Source: an archaeon (lineage in GTDB: Archaea > Nanobdellota > Nanobdellia > Woesearchaeales > UBA11576). From it: a stretch of DNA of 43,140 nt. This document shows positions 32,964 through 39,917 of the stretch, one piece after another. The stretch is taken from positions 1-43,140 of the forward strand of contig JAGVOD010000016.1 in NCBI GenBank assembly GCA_020052935.1, in the 5' to 3' direction. The position numbers and the translations under genes are program-made. Every line of letters starts with the position of its first letter. The first letter of the stretch is position 1. The notes under the pieces are model-generated. The model was not told the DNA's origin, did no database searches, and saw nothing but the letters and a program-made list of their open reading frames with translations.

Positions 32964-35660
32964 ATGGGCAAAGAAGAGGTTGTTAAGAAGCTACGCGGTC
33001 TTGTTGATGACTTCAAGGCAAGGTATTCTCACTACAAATCCCTTTCCGAAGCAGATATTGAGAGCAAACTCGTCGAAAGCCTGTTTGTCAATATCCTCGG
33101 CTGGGCAAAAGAAGATTTCTACAAACAACAGCCCGCAAAAAGGGGGGATAAAAGAGGGCGAGCGGATTATGCCTTCAAGATTGGAGAAAAAACATCTTTC
33201 TTCTTAGAAGTGAAGAGAGTTGGAGTCCCGCTAGACAAAGAAGCAGACAAACAGGTTGTATCTTATGCTCTTTCAAAGAGGGTCTCTTTTGCGATATCAA
33301 CGAATTTTGAACAGATGAAGATATTCTGCGTTGAAGAGAATAATGCAGTTAACAACGTATTCAGGGTCTTTACCGACCCAGAAGAGTATGTGACGAAAAT
33401 CAACGATCTGCTTCTCCTTTCAAGGGAGTCATTTGAAAAAAATGAGCTTATGCTACAGGCAGAAGCAGAGGGAAGGTTAAAACGCAGGTCAGCAATAGAT
33501 AAGGTATTGCTTGAAGACCTGATGGAAGTAAGAAGATTGATTGCTTACGACCTTGAAAAAAGATACCCCTCCAAATACGGCATAAATGAGCAAGACGAGA
33601 TTGTTCAAAGAATCATTGATAGGTTGATATTCATAAGGAGAGCTGAAGATATAGGTATCCAACCGGATGACCTGCGGCTCGAGGACATAAAACACCTCTC
33701 GGGAGACAAGGCATATTCCAGACTGAAAGATATCTTCAGGCAATACGATGGCGCTTATGATGGCGGGCTATTTGACCCGAACTACGACAATGATTGTGAC
33801 AAGATAACAATCGATGGCGAAATCACCAAGAAACTGATTTATCTCTTATACGAGTCAAAAGACAAGCAATACATCTATGATTTTGACTGGATAGATGCTG
33901 ATGTCCTGGGGCAGGTGTATGAACAGTATCTCGGTAAAATCCTTGCCCAAACAAAGTCAGGAAGGGCAAAATTAAAGGACGGACAGGCGCACAAAAAAGA
34001 ACAGGGTATATACTACACTCCGACTTACATCGTGGATTATATTGTCAAAAATACGGTCGGAGAACTGCTAAAGGACAAGAAGGTCGACCCTACAAGGATA
34101 AAGATTCTCGATCCTGCGTGCGGTTCAGGGTCTTTCTTGATCAAAGCTTATGATTATCTCGCAAATCACATAATAAGTAGTGGTGGCGGCAGTAAACAGC
34201 ACAGGCTGGATGAGCAGGGGCACTATTCTGTAAAAACTGAGATTTTGAAGAACAACTTGTTTGGCGTGGACTTGGACCAGAAGGCAGTGGAAATCACGAA
34301 GTTGAACTTGCTATTAAAAGCCGCAGAGAAGAACAGGAAGTTGCCAAAGGAAGTGGACATGCACATCAGGCATGGTAATTCCCTCATTGACAACAACACA
34401 AAAGACCCATTCGCATTTAAGTGGATTGGCGATTTTGAAGAGAAGACATTTGATGCAGTCATAGGCAATCCTCCGTACATAAATGCAATCCAACTAACTA
34501 AAACGGTTGGGGCAGATGTTAAGGAGTATTGGAAGGAGAAATACGAATCGGCAAAAGGAACGTATGATATTTATGTTTTGTTCTTTGAACAGTCACTAAG
34601 AGTCTGTAAAGAAGGAGGGTATGTCGCGTTTATTACGCCAAACAAATACCTTTCATCACCTTATGGAGTTGCCTTAAGAGAATTCATCTCGAAAAATTAC
34701 AAACTAGTCAAGATACTTGACTTGTCTTCTGTCAAGGTGTTTGAAGATCCTTCTGTTTATCCTATTGTCACAATAATTCAAAAAGTAAAGATGACAAAGA
34801 AGTACACAATCACTACAGAAAAGATGTTCTCTGAAAATCAAAGCGACAAACGAGTATGCCACGTTTCATCAGATAATCTTACAAAATTACCTGAGTCAAT
34901 CTGGGGGATAATCCTGTCAAACAACCTTTCTCTTGTTCAGAAAATATTTGGAAAAGGCAGGCCACTAGAAACAGTTGCTGAGGTTCAGGCAACGAGTACT
35001 GCTGCGGAGGCGGACGAATATTCAAAACATATAGACGATGGCAAAAAAGGAATGCCAATTATCAACACAGGAACAATAGATAGGTATGGCACGACATACG
35101 GAACAACAAAATTCATGAATAAAGGAACGCAATTGAAAACACCCGTTCTTGATACTTCAAAAGTTAGTGACAATAGAAGAAAACTCTATGAAAGCAAAAA
35201 GATAATAATTGCAAAATTAGCATTGAGGATTGAGGGCTTCGTAGACGAAAAAGGTGAGTATTCATCAATAAATACCAACTGCGTACACAGTCCAAAAGAG
35301 GGTTACTCAATTGAGTTCCTTGCGGGACTCATAAACTCAAAGCTAATCTCATTTATTTACTCTGAGTTATTTTCTGGATTACGGATGAGTGGAGGTTACT
35401 TCCAATTCCAAGCCCCACAATTAAGAATATTACCTATAGCAACCCCCTCAAAAGACCATAAAGAGAAAATAGAGGCTCTCGTTAGACAAATAATATCCCT
35501 AAATAAGCAACTTGTAAAGTTCGGCGACAAGAACACCTCCGAGACAGCAAAACTAAAAGAAGAGATAGAAAAGACTGACGCGGAGATTGATGACCTTGTC
35601 TACCAGATTTATGGCATTACTGACAAGGAAAGGAAGATTATTGAGGAGAGTTTGAAGTGA
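32964..35660 (+). CDS. Type IIG restriction-modification enzyme (endonuclease/methylase fusion)
   Basis: An 898-residue single-chain R-M enzyme. The N-terminal nuclease has Asp68 and Glu82-Val-Lys84 of the PD-(D/E)xK fold, in a domain resembling the type I R-subunit N-terminus. A helical linker leads to an N6-adenine methyltransferase with motif I DPACGSGSF (from Asp383) and motif IV Asn502-Pro-Pro-Tyr. The C-terminal region (about 660-880) with ATSTAAEADEY, INTGTIDRY and a final helical segment fits a TaqI-like/Eco57I-type target recognition domain. Such enzymes methylate one strand and cut at a distance. Base composition is more A/T-rich than in the housekeeping flanks, a sign of transfer. 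The SD-like AGGGTG at 32953-32958 precedes the ATG. Confidence 0.93.
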   Translation: MGKEEVVKKLRGLVDDFKARYSHYKSLSEADIESKLVESLFVNILGWAKEDFYKQQPAKRGDKRGRADYAFKIGEKTSFFLEVKRVGVPLDKEADKQVVSYALSKRVSFAISTNFEQMKIFCVEENNAVNNVFRVFTDPEEYVTKINDLLLLSRESFEKNELMLQAEAEGRLKRRSAIDKVLLEDLMEVRRLIAYDLEKRYPSKYGINEQDEIVQRIIDRLIFIRRAEDIGIQPDDLRLEDIKHLSGDKAYSRLKDIFRQYDGAYDGGLFDPNYDNDCDKITIDGEITKKLIYLLYESKDKQYIYDFDWIDADVLGQVYEQYLGKILAQTKSGRAKLKDGQAHKKEQGIYYTPTYIVDYIVKNTVGELLKDKKVDPTRIKILDPACGSGSFLIKAYDYLANHIISSGGGSKQHRLDEQGHYSVKTEILKNNLFGVDLDQKAVEITKLNLLLKAAEKNRKLPKEVDMHIRHGNSLIDNNTKDPFAFKWIGDFEEKTFDAVIGNPPYINAIQLTKTVGADVKEYWKEKYESAKGTYDIYVLFFEQSLRVCKEGGYVAFITPNKYLSSPYGVALREFISKNYKLVKILDLSSVKVFEDPSVYPIVTIIQKVKMTKKYTITTEKMFSENQSDKRVCHVSSDNLTKLPESIWGIILSNNLSLVQKIFGKGRPLETVAEVQATSTAAEADEYSKHIDDGKKGMPIINTGTIDRYGTTYGTTKFMNKGTQLKTPVLDTSKVSDNRRKLYESKKIIIAKLALRIEGFVDEKGEYSSINTNCVHSPKEGYSIEFLAGLINSKLISFIYSELFSGLRMSGGYFQFQAPQLRILPIATPSKDHKEKIEALVRQIISLNKQLVKFGDKNTSETAKLKEEIEKTDAEIDDLVYQIYGITDKERKIIEESLK

Positions 35661-35914
35661 AAGATAAAATTTCTGACAGGGAAGTACTTCTCGTCAGGCT
35701 TGAAGCCCTTGAAGCAATGGGAGCCATGCCGAAAACAGGTTTTTCTGAAGGGATGAGAAAGGCGGTTGAAGATGATAACAAGAGAGCTTTGGTTGAAGCA
35801 GCAAATCCTCATAAAAAGAACTGGCAGGACAATCCTTGGCTATATTTCACGATGGGCGTTATAATCACAGTCATCGGTGGAATAGTCTTGAGATACGTTT
35901 TTGGAGTTGTATAA
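35657..35914 (+). CDS. Small tail-anchored protein coupled to the type IIG gene
   Basis: An 85-residue protein starting at a GTG that overlaps the stop of the restriction gene (GTGA). Residues 1-55 are a charged helical segment; a single TM helix (about 62-82) lies at the C-terminus, leaving almost no tail, so it is tail-anchored with its N-terminal part in the cytoplasm. The tight coupling suggests a role linked to the R-M enzyme, for instance placing it at the membrane where phage DNA enters, but nothing in the sequence proves that. No family recognised. Confidence 0.7.
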   Translation: MKDKISDREVLLVRLEALEAMGAMPKTGFSEGMRKAVEDDNKRALVEAANPHKKNWQDNPWLYFTMGVIITVIGGIVLRYVFGVV

Positions 35915-35973
35915 ACAGAGTTCTTGTCGGGCAATTATGACAAACGTGGATTATTGAGAGCGTCTGAAATGGC

Positions 35974-36912
35974 CTATTTACTTTTTTTCTTCTCTTTGCT
36001 TTTCCTTTTTTTAATTGTCTTCAAGGTTTGTTTTGCCCTGTTTAATATGTCGTCATACGTCGTAATTTCAACGTATCTGCTTAGAATGTTCTGATGGATT
36101 TTCAGCAATTCGCTATCTCTTGCACTATATCTTCCGATAACGATATACACTTTAGGCAGGAAAACATCCCTTCCCGTTTCTTCTTTATGGCTTAGGTAGT
36201 GCTTTGAGAAATAAGCAAGATACTTAGCAGCCTGTGAAAGAGCATTCTTTAAGTCCTTGCTGAATGTGGGTAATCTGGTGCCAGAAAATAACTTGTGGTC
36301 TGGTCTTTTAAGCTCTATAATATCATGATAACCATCGAAACGCTGTAGCACATAGTCAGTTCTGCCTTTCATACCTGCTTTCTCTTCTTTACGGACTCGT
36401 ACATAATCAGGCCCGAACATCCAGAAGTTATCTTTAAGAAATCTCTGATACTCCTTTTCTTTTCTTTTTTGCTTGAGGAGGTTTTCAAATTTCTTGAGTT
36501 CCTCTTCGAGTTCCTTAATCTGATCTTTCTGTGCTTCTTGATGAATTGTAAATCTTTGCTGCTCAAGTTCTGAAATTTTCCTTAATAGCGTACTAACAAT
36601 CCCTTTATAGTCTCCAGACCTGACAGAGTCTTGTAGAAAAACTTGGAAGGCATTTATGATATCACCTACATAAGACGCAGCAGAAATGTTGAATTTTTGT
36701 CTTTGCTTCCATACCCCCTCTTTGTTTTTCTGCCAGCCATAAAGCCTTATCTGATATCTTTCACTGTTGCCAAATTTAGCTTTGACTAAGACTATTGCTT
36801 TGAGCCAATTACTGGTTCTACTTAGTGTTTTTCCGCATATCACCGGAACTTTTGCCGGAAAATTCGATGAATCTTCATCAAGTATCTTCTTTAGAAGTTT
36901 GAACTCAGTCAT
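35974..36912 (-). CDS. sduA: Shedu-type defence nuclease (DUF4263)
   Basis: A 312-residue protein. The N-terminal region (1-110) is an alpha/beta domain of unknown role; residues about 113-160 form a charged coiled coil; the C-terminal part matches DUF4263, the PD-(D/E)xK-like domain of Shedu SduA: FLKDNFWMFGPDY, then Asp186 in TDYVLQRFDG and Glu200-Leu-Lys202 in HDIIELKRPD, followed by the SQAAKYLAYFSKH helix. Shedu is a single-gene anti-phage system that cuts DNA. The gene is convergent with the type IIG operon and has its own TATA (minus, 36948-36958). The Lys-rich tail may bind DNA. Its A/T-rich codons match the R-M gene. Confidence 0.85.
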   Translation of the reverse strand: MTEFKLLKKILDEDSSNFPAKVPVICGKTLSRTSNWLKAIVLVKAKFGNSERYQIRLYGWQKNKEGVWKQRQKFNISAASYVGDIINAFQVFLQDSVRSGDYKGIVSTLLRKISELEQQRFTIHQEAQKDQIKELEEELKKFENLLKQKRKEKEYQRFLKDNFWMFGPDYVRVRKEEKAGMKGRTDYVLQRFDGYHDIIELKRPDHKLFSGTRLPTFSKDLKNALSQAAKYLAYFSKHYLSHKEETGRDVFLPKVYIVIGRYSARDSELLKIHQNILSRYVEITTYDDILNRAKQTLKTIKKRKSKEKKKSK

Positions 36913-36947
36913 TTTTTAACCACGCCCGAGGAGTTAGAATTAATGGT

Positions 36948-36958
36948 ACTATAAATAG
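36948..36958 (-). promoter_or_regulatory. TATA box of the Shedu gene
   Basis: CTATTTATAGT on the minus strand, 36-46 bases before the ATG at 36912. Confidence 0.6.
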
Positions 36959-36997
36959 TTTGTTATTCAACAGAAAATAGAAAACGAAACAATAATT

Positions 36998-37342
36998 TCA
37001 CGCATCAAACGCTTTCATCCCTAGCCTTCTGGCAACTTCCTCATAATTCTCTACTTCCTCGAATTTCCAGTCCTTGAGGAGTCTTGACTTGACTGCTGGA
37101 TCGAGGTTCTCGAGTCCGAAGCCGTCCTGGGCAGATAATATCAGCTTAGAATCGAAGTCTATGAACATCACTCCTAAATCGAACGGTGCGATGTATTGCG
37201 CTGGATGTTCCCTATACTTCAGGAAGCGTAAGTCATCCTCCCTGAAGTCATCAACCAGCAAGTCTTTTGCTGCAAAGAGTGGCGTTTCACGTATCTCTTT
37301 TATTGCGCCACGCTCTTTTAGATAGAGATTGATCAATGACAT
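36998..37342 (-). CDS. Uncharacterised 114-residue protein
   Basis: A soluble alpha/beta protein with an RFLKYREHPAQYIAPFDLGVMFIDFD core and a C-terminal helix ending GMKAFDA. I do not recognise the family. TATA on the minus strand (37365-37375) lies 23-33 bases upstream, so translation is probably leaderless at 37342. It stands upstream of Shedu on the same strand but has its own promoter and an 85-base gap. Codon use is closer to the housekeeping genes than to Shedu. Confidence 0.65.
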   Translation of the reverse strand: MSLINLYLKERGAIKEIRETPLFAAKDLLVDDFREDDLRFLKYREHPAQYIAPFDLGVMFIDFDSKLILSAQDGFGLENLDPAVKSRLLKDWKFEEVENYEEVARRLGMKAFDA

Positions 37343-37364
37343 GCTACAACCATTCTTTTGACAG

Positions 37365-37375
37365 GTTTATAAAAC
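37365..37375 (-). promoter_or_regulatory. TATA box of the 114-residue protein gene
   Basis: GTTTTATAAAC on the minus strand, about 25 bases before the ATG at 37342. Confidence 0.65.
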
Positions 37376-37493
37376 TTTCTCCGGTGCCTTAAGAAAGGAA
37401 CCCTTTTTCTTTATAAACTTTCGGTCACCACGGAGGGTCTGCAGCTTGCTCGGTAATTTCGAGAATATTATACGCTTTCCTTTCTGTGTGATT

Positions 37494-37625
37494 CTATATT
37501 GTGAGGATCAATAACAGATATGTACACACGAATCCTAGACTCACACATATACTTATCCAGCCCATGACCACCAGGACTTTGAGTGGTTTGCTGAGTTGTT
37601 TATATGTTATGGTTTTTTCTTGCAT
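37494..37625 (-). CDS. 43-residue single-TM peptide
   Basis: A small ORF on the minus strand encoding MQEKTITYKQLSK, then a hydrophobic segment of about 28 residues (VLVVMGWISICVSLGFVCTY and on) that is a clear TM helix, ending at a TAG. Support for translation: a perfect Shine-Dalgarno GAGGTG (37632-37637 on the minus strand) six bases before this ATG, and a TATA box TTTATAAAG (37661-37671) upstream. The nearby ATG four bases earlier has poor spacing and hits a stop after nine codons. Small membrane peptides in defence islands can be toxins or regulators; this is inference. Confidence 0.6.
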   Translation of the reverse strand: MQEKTITYKQLSKPLKVLVVMGWISICVSLGFVCTYLLLILTI

Positions 37626-37660
37626 TCATAACACCTCTTTTTCTCGTCTAAGGCCTTTTT

Positions 37661-37671
37661 CTTTATAAATT
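37661..37671 (-). promoter_or_regulatory. TATA box of the 43-residue peptide, within a repeated promoter block
   Basis: The block CCTTTTTCTTTATAAA followed by GGTCACC occurs twice in the same orientation, near 37409-37434 and 37652-37680. Confidence 0.5.
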
Positions 37672-37694
37672 CTTGGTCACCGCTTGTTTCAAAA

Positions 37695-37705
37695 CCTTTA
37701 TAGAT
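37695..37705 (+). promoter_or_regulatory. TATA box of the zinc-ribbon operon
   Basis: CCTTTATAGAT, followed by a leader of about 80 bases with a CTCTGC/GCAGAG hairpin. Confidence 0.5.
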
Positions 37706-37801
37706 TAGCTCGTGCTCTGCGTCGTTTGGGAGCAGAGGGAAGCTGCTTTGTAAGAATCGGGCAATGACATGATAGATTAAGGTCATTTAGGAGAGTCTGA
37801 A

Positions 37802-38044
37802 ATGAAAGAGTCTGAAAACATTGATGATGAGGGGGATGATGGCTTCTGGTCTGGCGGGTCTTTTGTGCAATCCATCAGCAAAGAAGAGATGGAGAAGAAA
37901 AACAGGACGATTCACATGAAAAACAATGAAGAGATGGACTATGCCTGCAAGAGATGCAAAGTAAAAATTTCTGCCCACAACAAGGATTGGCATGGTGGAA
38001 TGTGCGATGACTGTTTCAATAAAGAAATTTTTTCAGAGGATTAA
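37802..38044 (+). CDS. Small zinc-ribbon-like protein
   Basis: An 80-residue protein with an acidic, disordered N-terminal 45 residues and a C-terminal zinc knot: CKRCK, a His in SAHNKDWHGG, and CDDCF, i.e. two CxxC pairs about 18 residues apart, able to bind one zinc. It is first in a compact operon with a 26-residue and a 209-residue protein. Small zinc ribbons in such settings often bind nucleic acid or a partner; the function here is unknown. A GGAGAG element about eight bases before the ATG may serve as a weak SD. Confidence 0.72.
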   Translation: MKESENIDDEGDDGFWSGGSFVQSISKEEMEKKNRTIHMKNNEEMDYACKRCKVKISAHNKDWHGGMCDDCFNKEIFSED

Positions 38045-38046
38045 CT

Positions 38047-38127
38047 ATGGACAAAGCAGTCATCTCAAAAGACAAGTTCTTAGGCCTGACTGAAAAGAAG
38101 AGGCTAGAAGACAAGAAGAAAAGATGA
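38047..38127 (+). CDS. 26-residue basic peptide, coupled to the downstream gene
   Basis: A tiny ORF (MDKAVISKDKFLGLTEKK onward) starting two bases after the zinc-ribbon stop and ending in an ATGA overlap with the 209-residue gene. It is Lys/Asp-rich and helical. The exact packing on both sides suggests that it is translated, at least as a coupling leader for the next gene. It is too short for any family assignment. Confidence 0.5.
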   Translation: MDKAVISKDKFLGLTEKKRLEDKKKR

Positions 38128-38753
38128 AAACCACCAAGACCTACTCTCTAAGCGAGAAAACGCTTGAAAGAGACATGGGTAAGTTTATACGGGACGCTAA
38201 GAACGGCGCATACCACTACGACTACAAATACGGACAGGAAGGACTCAAACTTATTAAAGCATACTTTCGGATGTTAGAAGAAGGATTCAAAAAACAGAAT
38301 TTTCAAGCCGCAAGGACTTGCTATAAAAAACTCCTATTTTTTCTGTTACAAAGAGATTATGATTATTTCAATTATGAAGATATTATGTCAAAATTCAATT
38401 CTGAAAAGATTGTCGGATTCTATTTTACGTGCCTTGTCAAGACTTGTAATATCAATGAGCTATTCAATGAATATATTGAATATTTGAGAATAAAGGAGGA
38501 CTATTATTTTGAATCGGCAGAAAAGATAATGCTTGATGAATTATCACCTGAAAACAAGCTGAAATTTACCGAATTAGTGCATAAAAAATCAGAAAAAGTC
38601 AAGGAAAAGGACTATGCAATGCATGACCTCATATATTTTCAACTGGACTTAGCAAAAGAGGAGAAAGACATGAAAAAATACAATAAACTTTGTGAGAAAT
38701 ACATGAAAATTGTTGGTCCAGAACAAAAAGAAGAGTTCGATTCTAAGGAGTAA
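38124..38753 (+). CDS. Helical repeat-like protein in the defence island
   Basis: A 209-residue, Lys/Tyr-rich, all-helical protein. Pairs of amphipathic helices such as GLKLIKAYFRMLEEGFKKQ and AARTCYKKLLFFLLQRDY suggest a TPR-like solenoid, with no catalytic motif. It is coupled by ATGA overlap to the 26-residue peptide and forms an operon with the zinc-ribbon protein. The A/T-rich codons match the other acquired genes. I do not recognise a family; a scaffold or sensor role is possible. Confidence 0.7.
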   Translation: MKTTKTYSLSEKTLERDMGKFIRDAKNGAYHYDYKYGQEGLKLIKAYFRMLEEGFKKQNFQAARTCYKKLLFFLLQRDYDYFNYEDIMSKFNSEKIVGFYFTCLVKTCNINELFNEYIEYLRIKEDYYFESAEKIMLDELSPENKLKFTELVHKKSEKVKEKDYAMHDLIYFQLDLAKEEKDMKKYNKLCEKYMKIVGPEQKEEFDSKE

Positions 38754-38832
38754 GCTATTTGTAAAGAGAACGACCGAGTTCTTTACATCAGACTCTTAAC
38801 ATCTACAGCTGAATAATACGTGCGTATCCGCC

Positions 38833-38842
38833 AATTTAAAAA
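38833..38842 (+). promoter_or_regulatory. TATA box of the mntA-hepT operon
   Basis: AATTTAAAAA, followed by SD AGGTGA (38870-38875) eight bases before the ATG at 38884. Confidence 0.6.
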
Positions 38843-38883
38843 GGAAAAAGTTAAAAAGCTAGGCTGTTTAGGTGAGTGTTGTG

Positions 38884-39174
38884 ATGTTCATGGACCGAAA
38901 GAAACTATTCAAGCTGGTTGTATCAAGGCTCCGCGAGCAGGGTGCGAAGAAAGTGGCTGTTTTTGGTTCCTACGCCCGGCGTGAGGAGAAGAAAGGCAGT
39001 GACATAGATGTCATGGTGCGCTTCGTGAGTAAGAAGAGCCTGCTCGATCTTGTCAGGATTGAGCGTGAGCTGTCTGAAGAGGCAGGGGTCAAGGTCGATC
39101 TTCTGACTGAGAAGTCGATAAGTCCGCTTATACTGCGTGGTGTGCGGAAGGAGATGGAGGTCCTCTACGGATGA
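38884..39174 (+). CDS. mntA: MntA-type minimal nucleotidyltransferase (antitoxin)
   Basis: A 96-residue protein of the pol-beta-like minimal nucleotidyltransferase family. The catalytic motif is complete: Gly28-Ser29, ten residues, then Asp40-x-Asp42 (GSY...SDIDV), with a further acidic Asp in VKVDLL as third metal ligand. In the MntA/HepT system it transfers AMP groups to a tyrosine of HepT and thus silences it. The start at 38884 follows a proper SD; the GTG at 38872 overlaps that SD and is less likely. The stop overlaps the hepT ATG (ATGA), so the pair is coupled. Confidence 0.9.
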   Translation: MFMDRKKLFKLVVSRLREQGAKKVAVFGSYARREEKKGSDIDVMVRFVSKKSLLDLVRIERELSEEAGVKVDLLTEKSISPLILRGVRKEMEVLYG

Positions 39175-39521
39175 CGAAGGATGATGATGTCTATCTCAGG
39201 CATATCCTTGATGCGATAGATAGGATAGGCAGCTATACCAAAGGCAAGACTGCTGGTGATTTCAAGAAGACAAAGATGCTACAGGATGCAGTCATACGTC
39301 AGATAGAGATAATCGGCGAAGCCGCTAAGATGGTTTCTGCCGCTGCAAAGGCGAAGAGCGAGAGCGTGCCTTGGAAGGATATTGCAGGCATGCGTGACAA
39401 GCTTATCCACGGTTATTTCGGTGTCGACCTGGATGCTGTGTGGAATACTGTTGAGAAGGATCTTCCTGCACTGAAGAAAGAGATTGAGAATCTATTAAAG
39501 AGCATAGTATCATCTCGTTGA
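39171..39521 (+). CDS. hepT: HepT-type HEPN toxin (DUF86)
   Basis: A 116-residue helical protein with the HEPN RNase signature RxxxxHxY: Arg75, His80 and Tyr82 in RDKLIHGYF, where Tyr is the residue AMPylated by MntA in studied homologues. The N-terminal helices (DDVYLRHILDAIDRI) and IIGEAAKMVS are typical for DUF86/HepT. Free HepT dimers cut RNA, including tRNA; the upstream nucleotidyltransferase neutralises them. All key residues are present, so the pair looks functional. Its codon use is like that of the resident genes rather than the A/T-rich neighbours. Confidence 0.92.
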   Translation: MTKDDDVYLRHILDAIDRIGSYTKGKTAGDFKKTKMLQDAVIRQIEIIGEAAKMVSAAAKAKSESVPWKDIAGMRDKLIHGYFGVDLDAVWNTVEKDLPALKKEIENLLKSIVSSR

Positions 39522-39866
39522 TGTCAACAAAACGATGGGACTGGCTAATCAGGATTAAGATTTCTTCGATTGACTGATACGCTGATGAATCAAGATGCAT
39601 TGATATAGAAGCAGCGTGCGTAATGCTGGATTGTAGTTGACCATTTTCCCGGCATCAGGCAAATGGTTGGAATCGGTTCAGGGGCTAAGAGGAAAGTTGG
39701 TATCAACAAAAAGGTCAAGATAGGTTCAGAGGCAGAAAGGGATATTGATGACTATGTACTGTCGCGTTGCCTGTTTGATTGCTGTTTCTTCTAGACATAT
39801 GAGATTGACTGGTCAGAGATGATCTTGAAGAGGTTATTTTCCCATCTTCTCTCCTTTCCATCACAA
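39522..39866. other. Intergenic stretch with a doubtful 43-codon ORF
   Basis: Nothing certain is seen. An ORF at 39663-39794 (MVGIGSGAKRKVG start, ending in LFDCCFF) has no clear promoter or SD and may be the remnant of an antitoxin-like gene. No strong hairpins comparable to the islands elsewhere are present. Confidence 0.4.
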
Positions 39867-39910
39867 CCTTTTTAAACCAGAGTATGTTGTTGTCTTCTGT
39901 AAAAGGGGGA
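39867..39910 (+). promoter_or_regulatory. TATA box and SD for the 582-residue protein
   Basis: TATA CCTTTTTAAACC (39867-39878), SD-like AGGGGGA (39904-39910), seven bases before the TTG start at 39918. Confidence 0.55.
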
Positions 39911-39917
39911 TTTTGGT

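Noticed and set aside
39663-39794. 43-codon ORF between hepT and the 582-residue protein
   Set aside because: It has no promoter or SD and an odd Cys/Phe-rich end; kept only as a doubtful remnant in the description of the gap.
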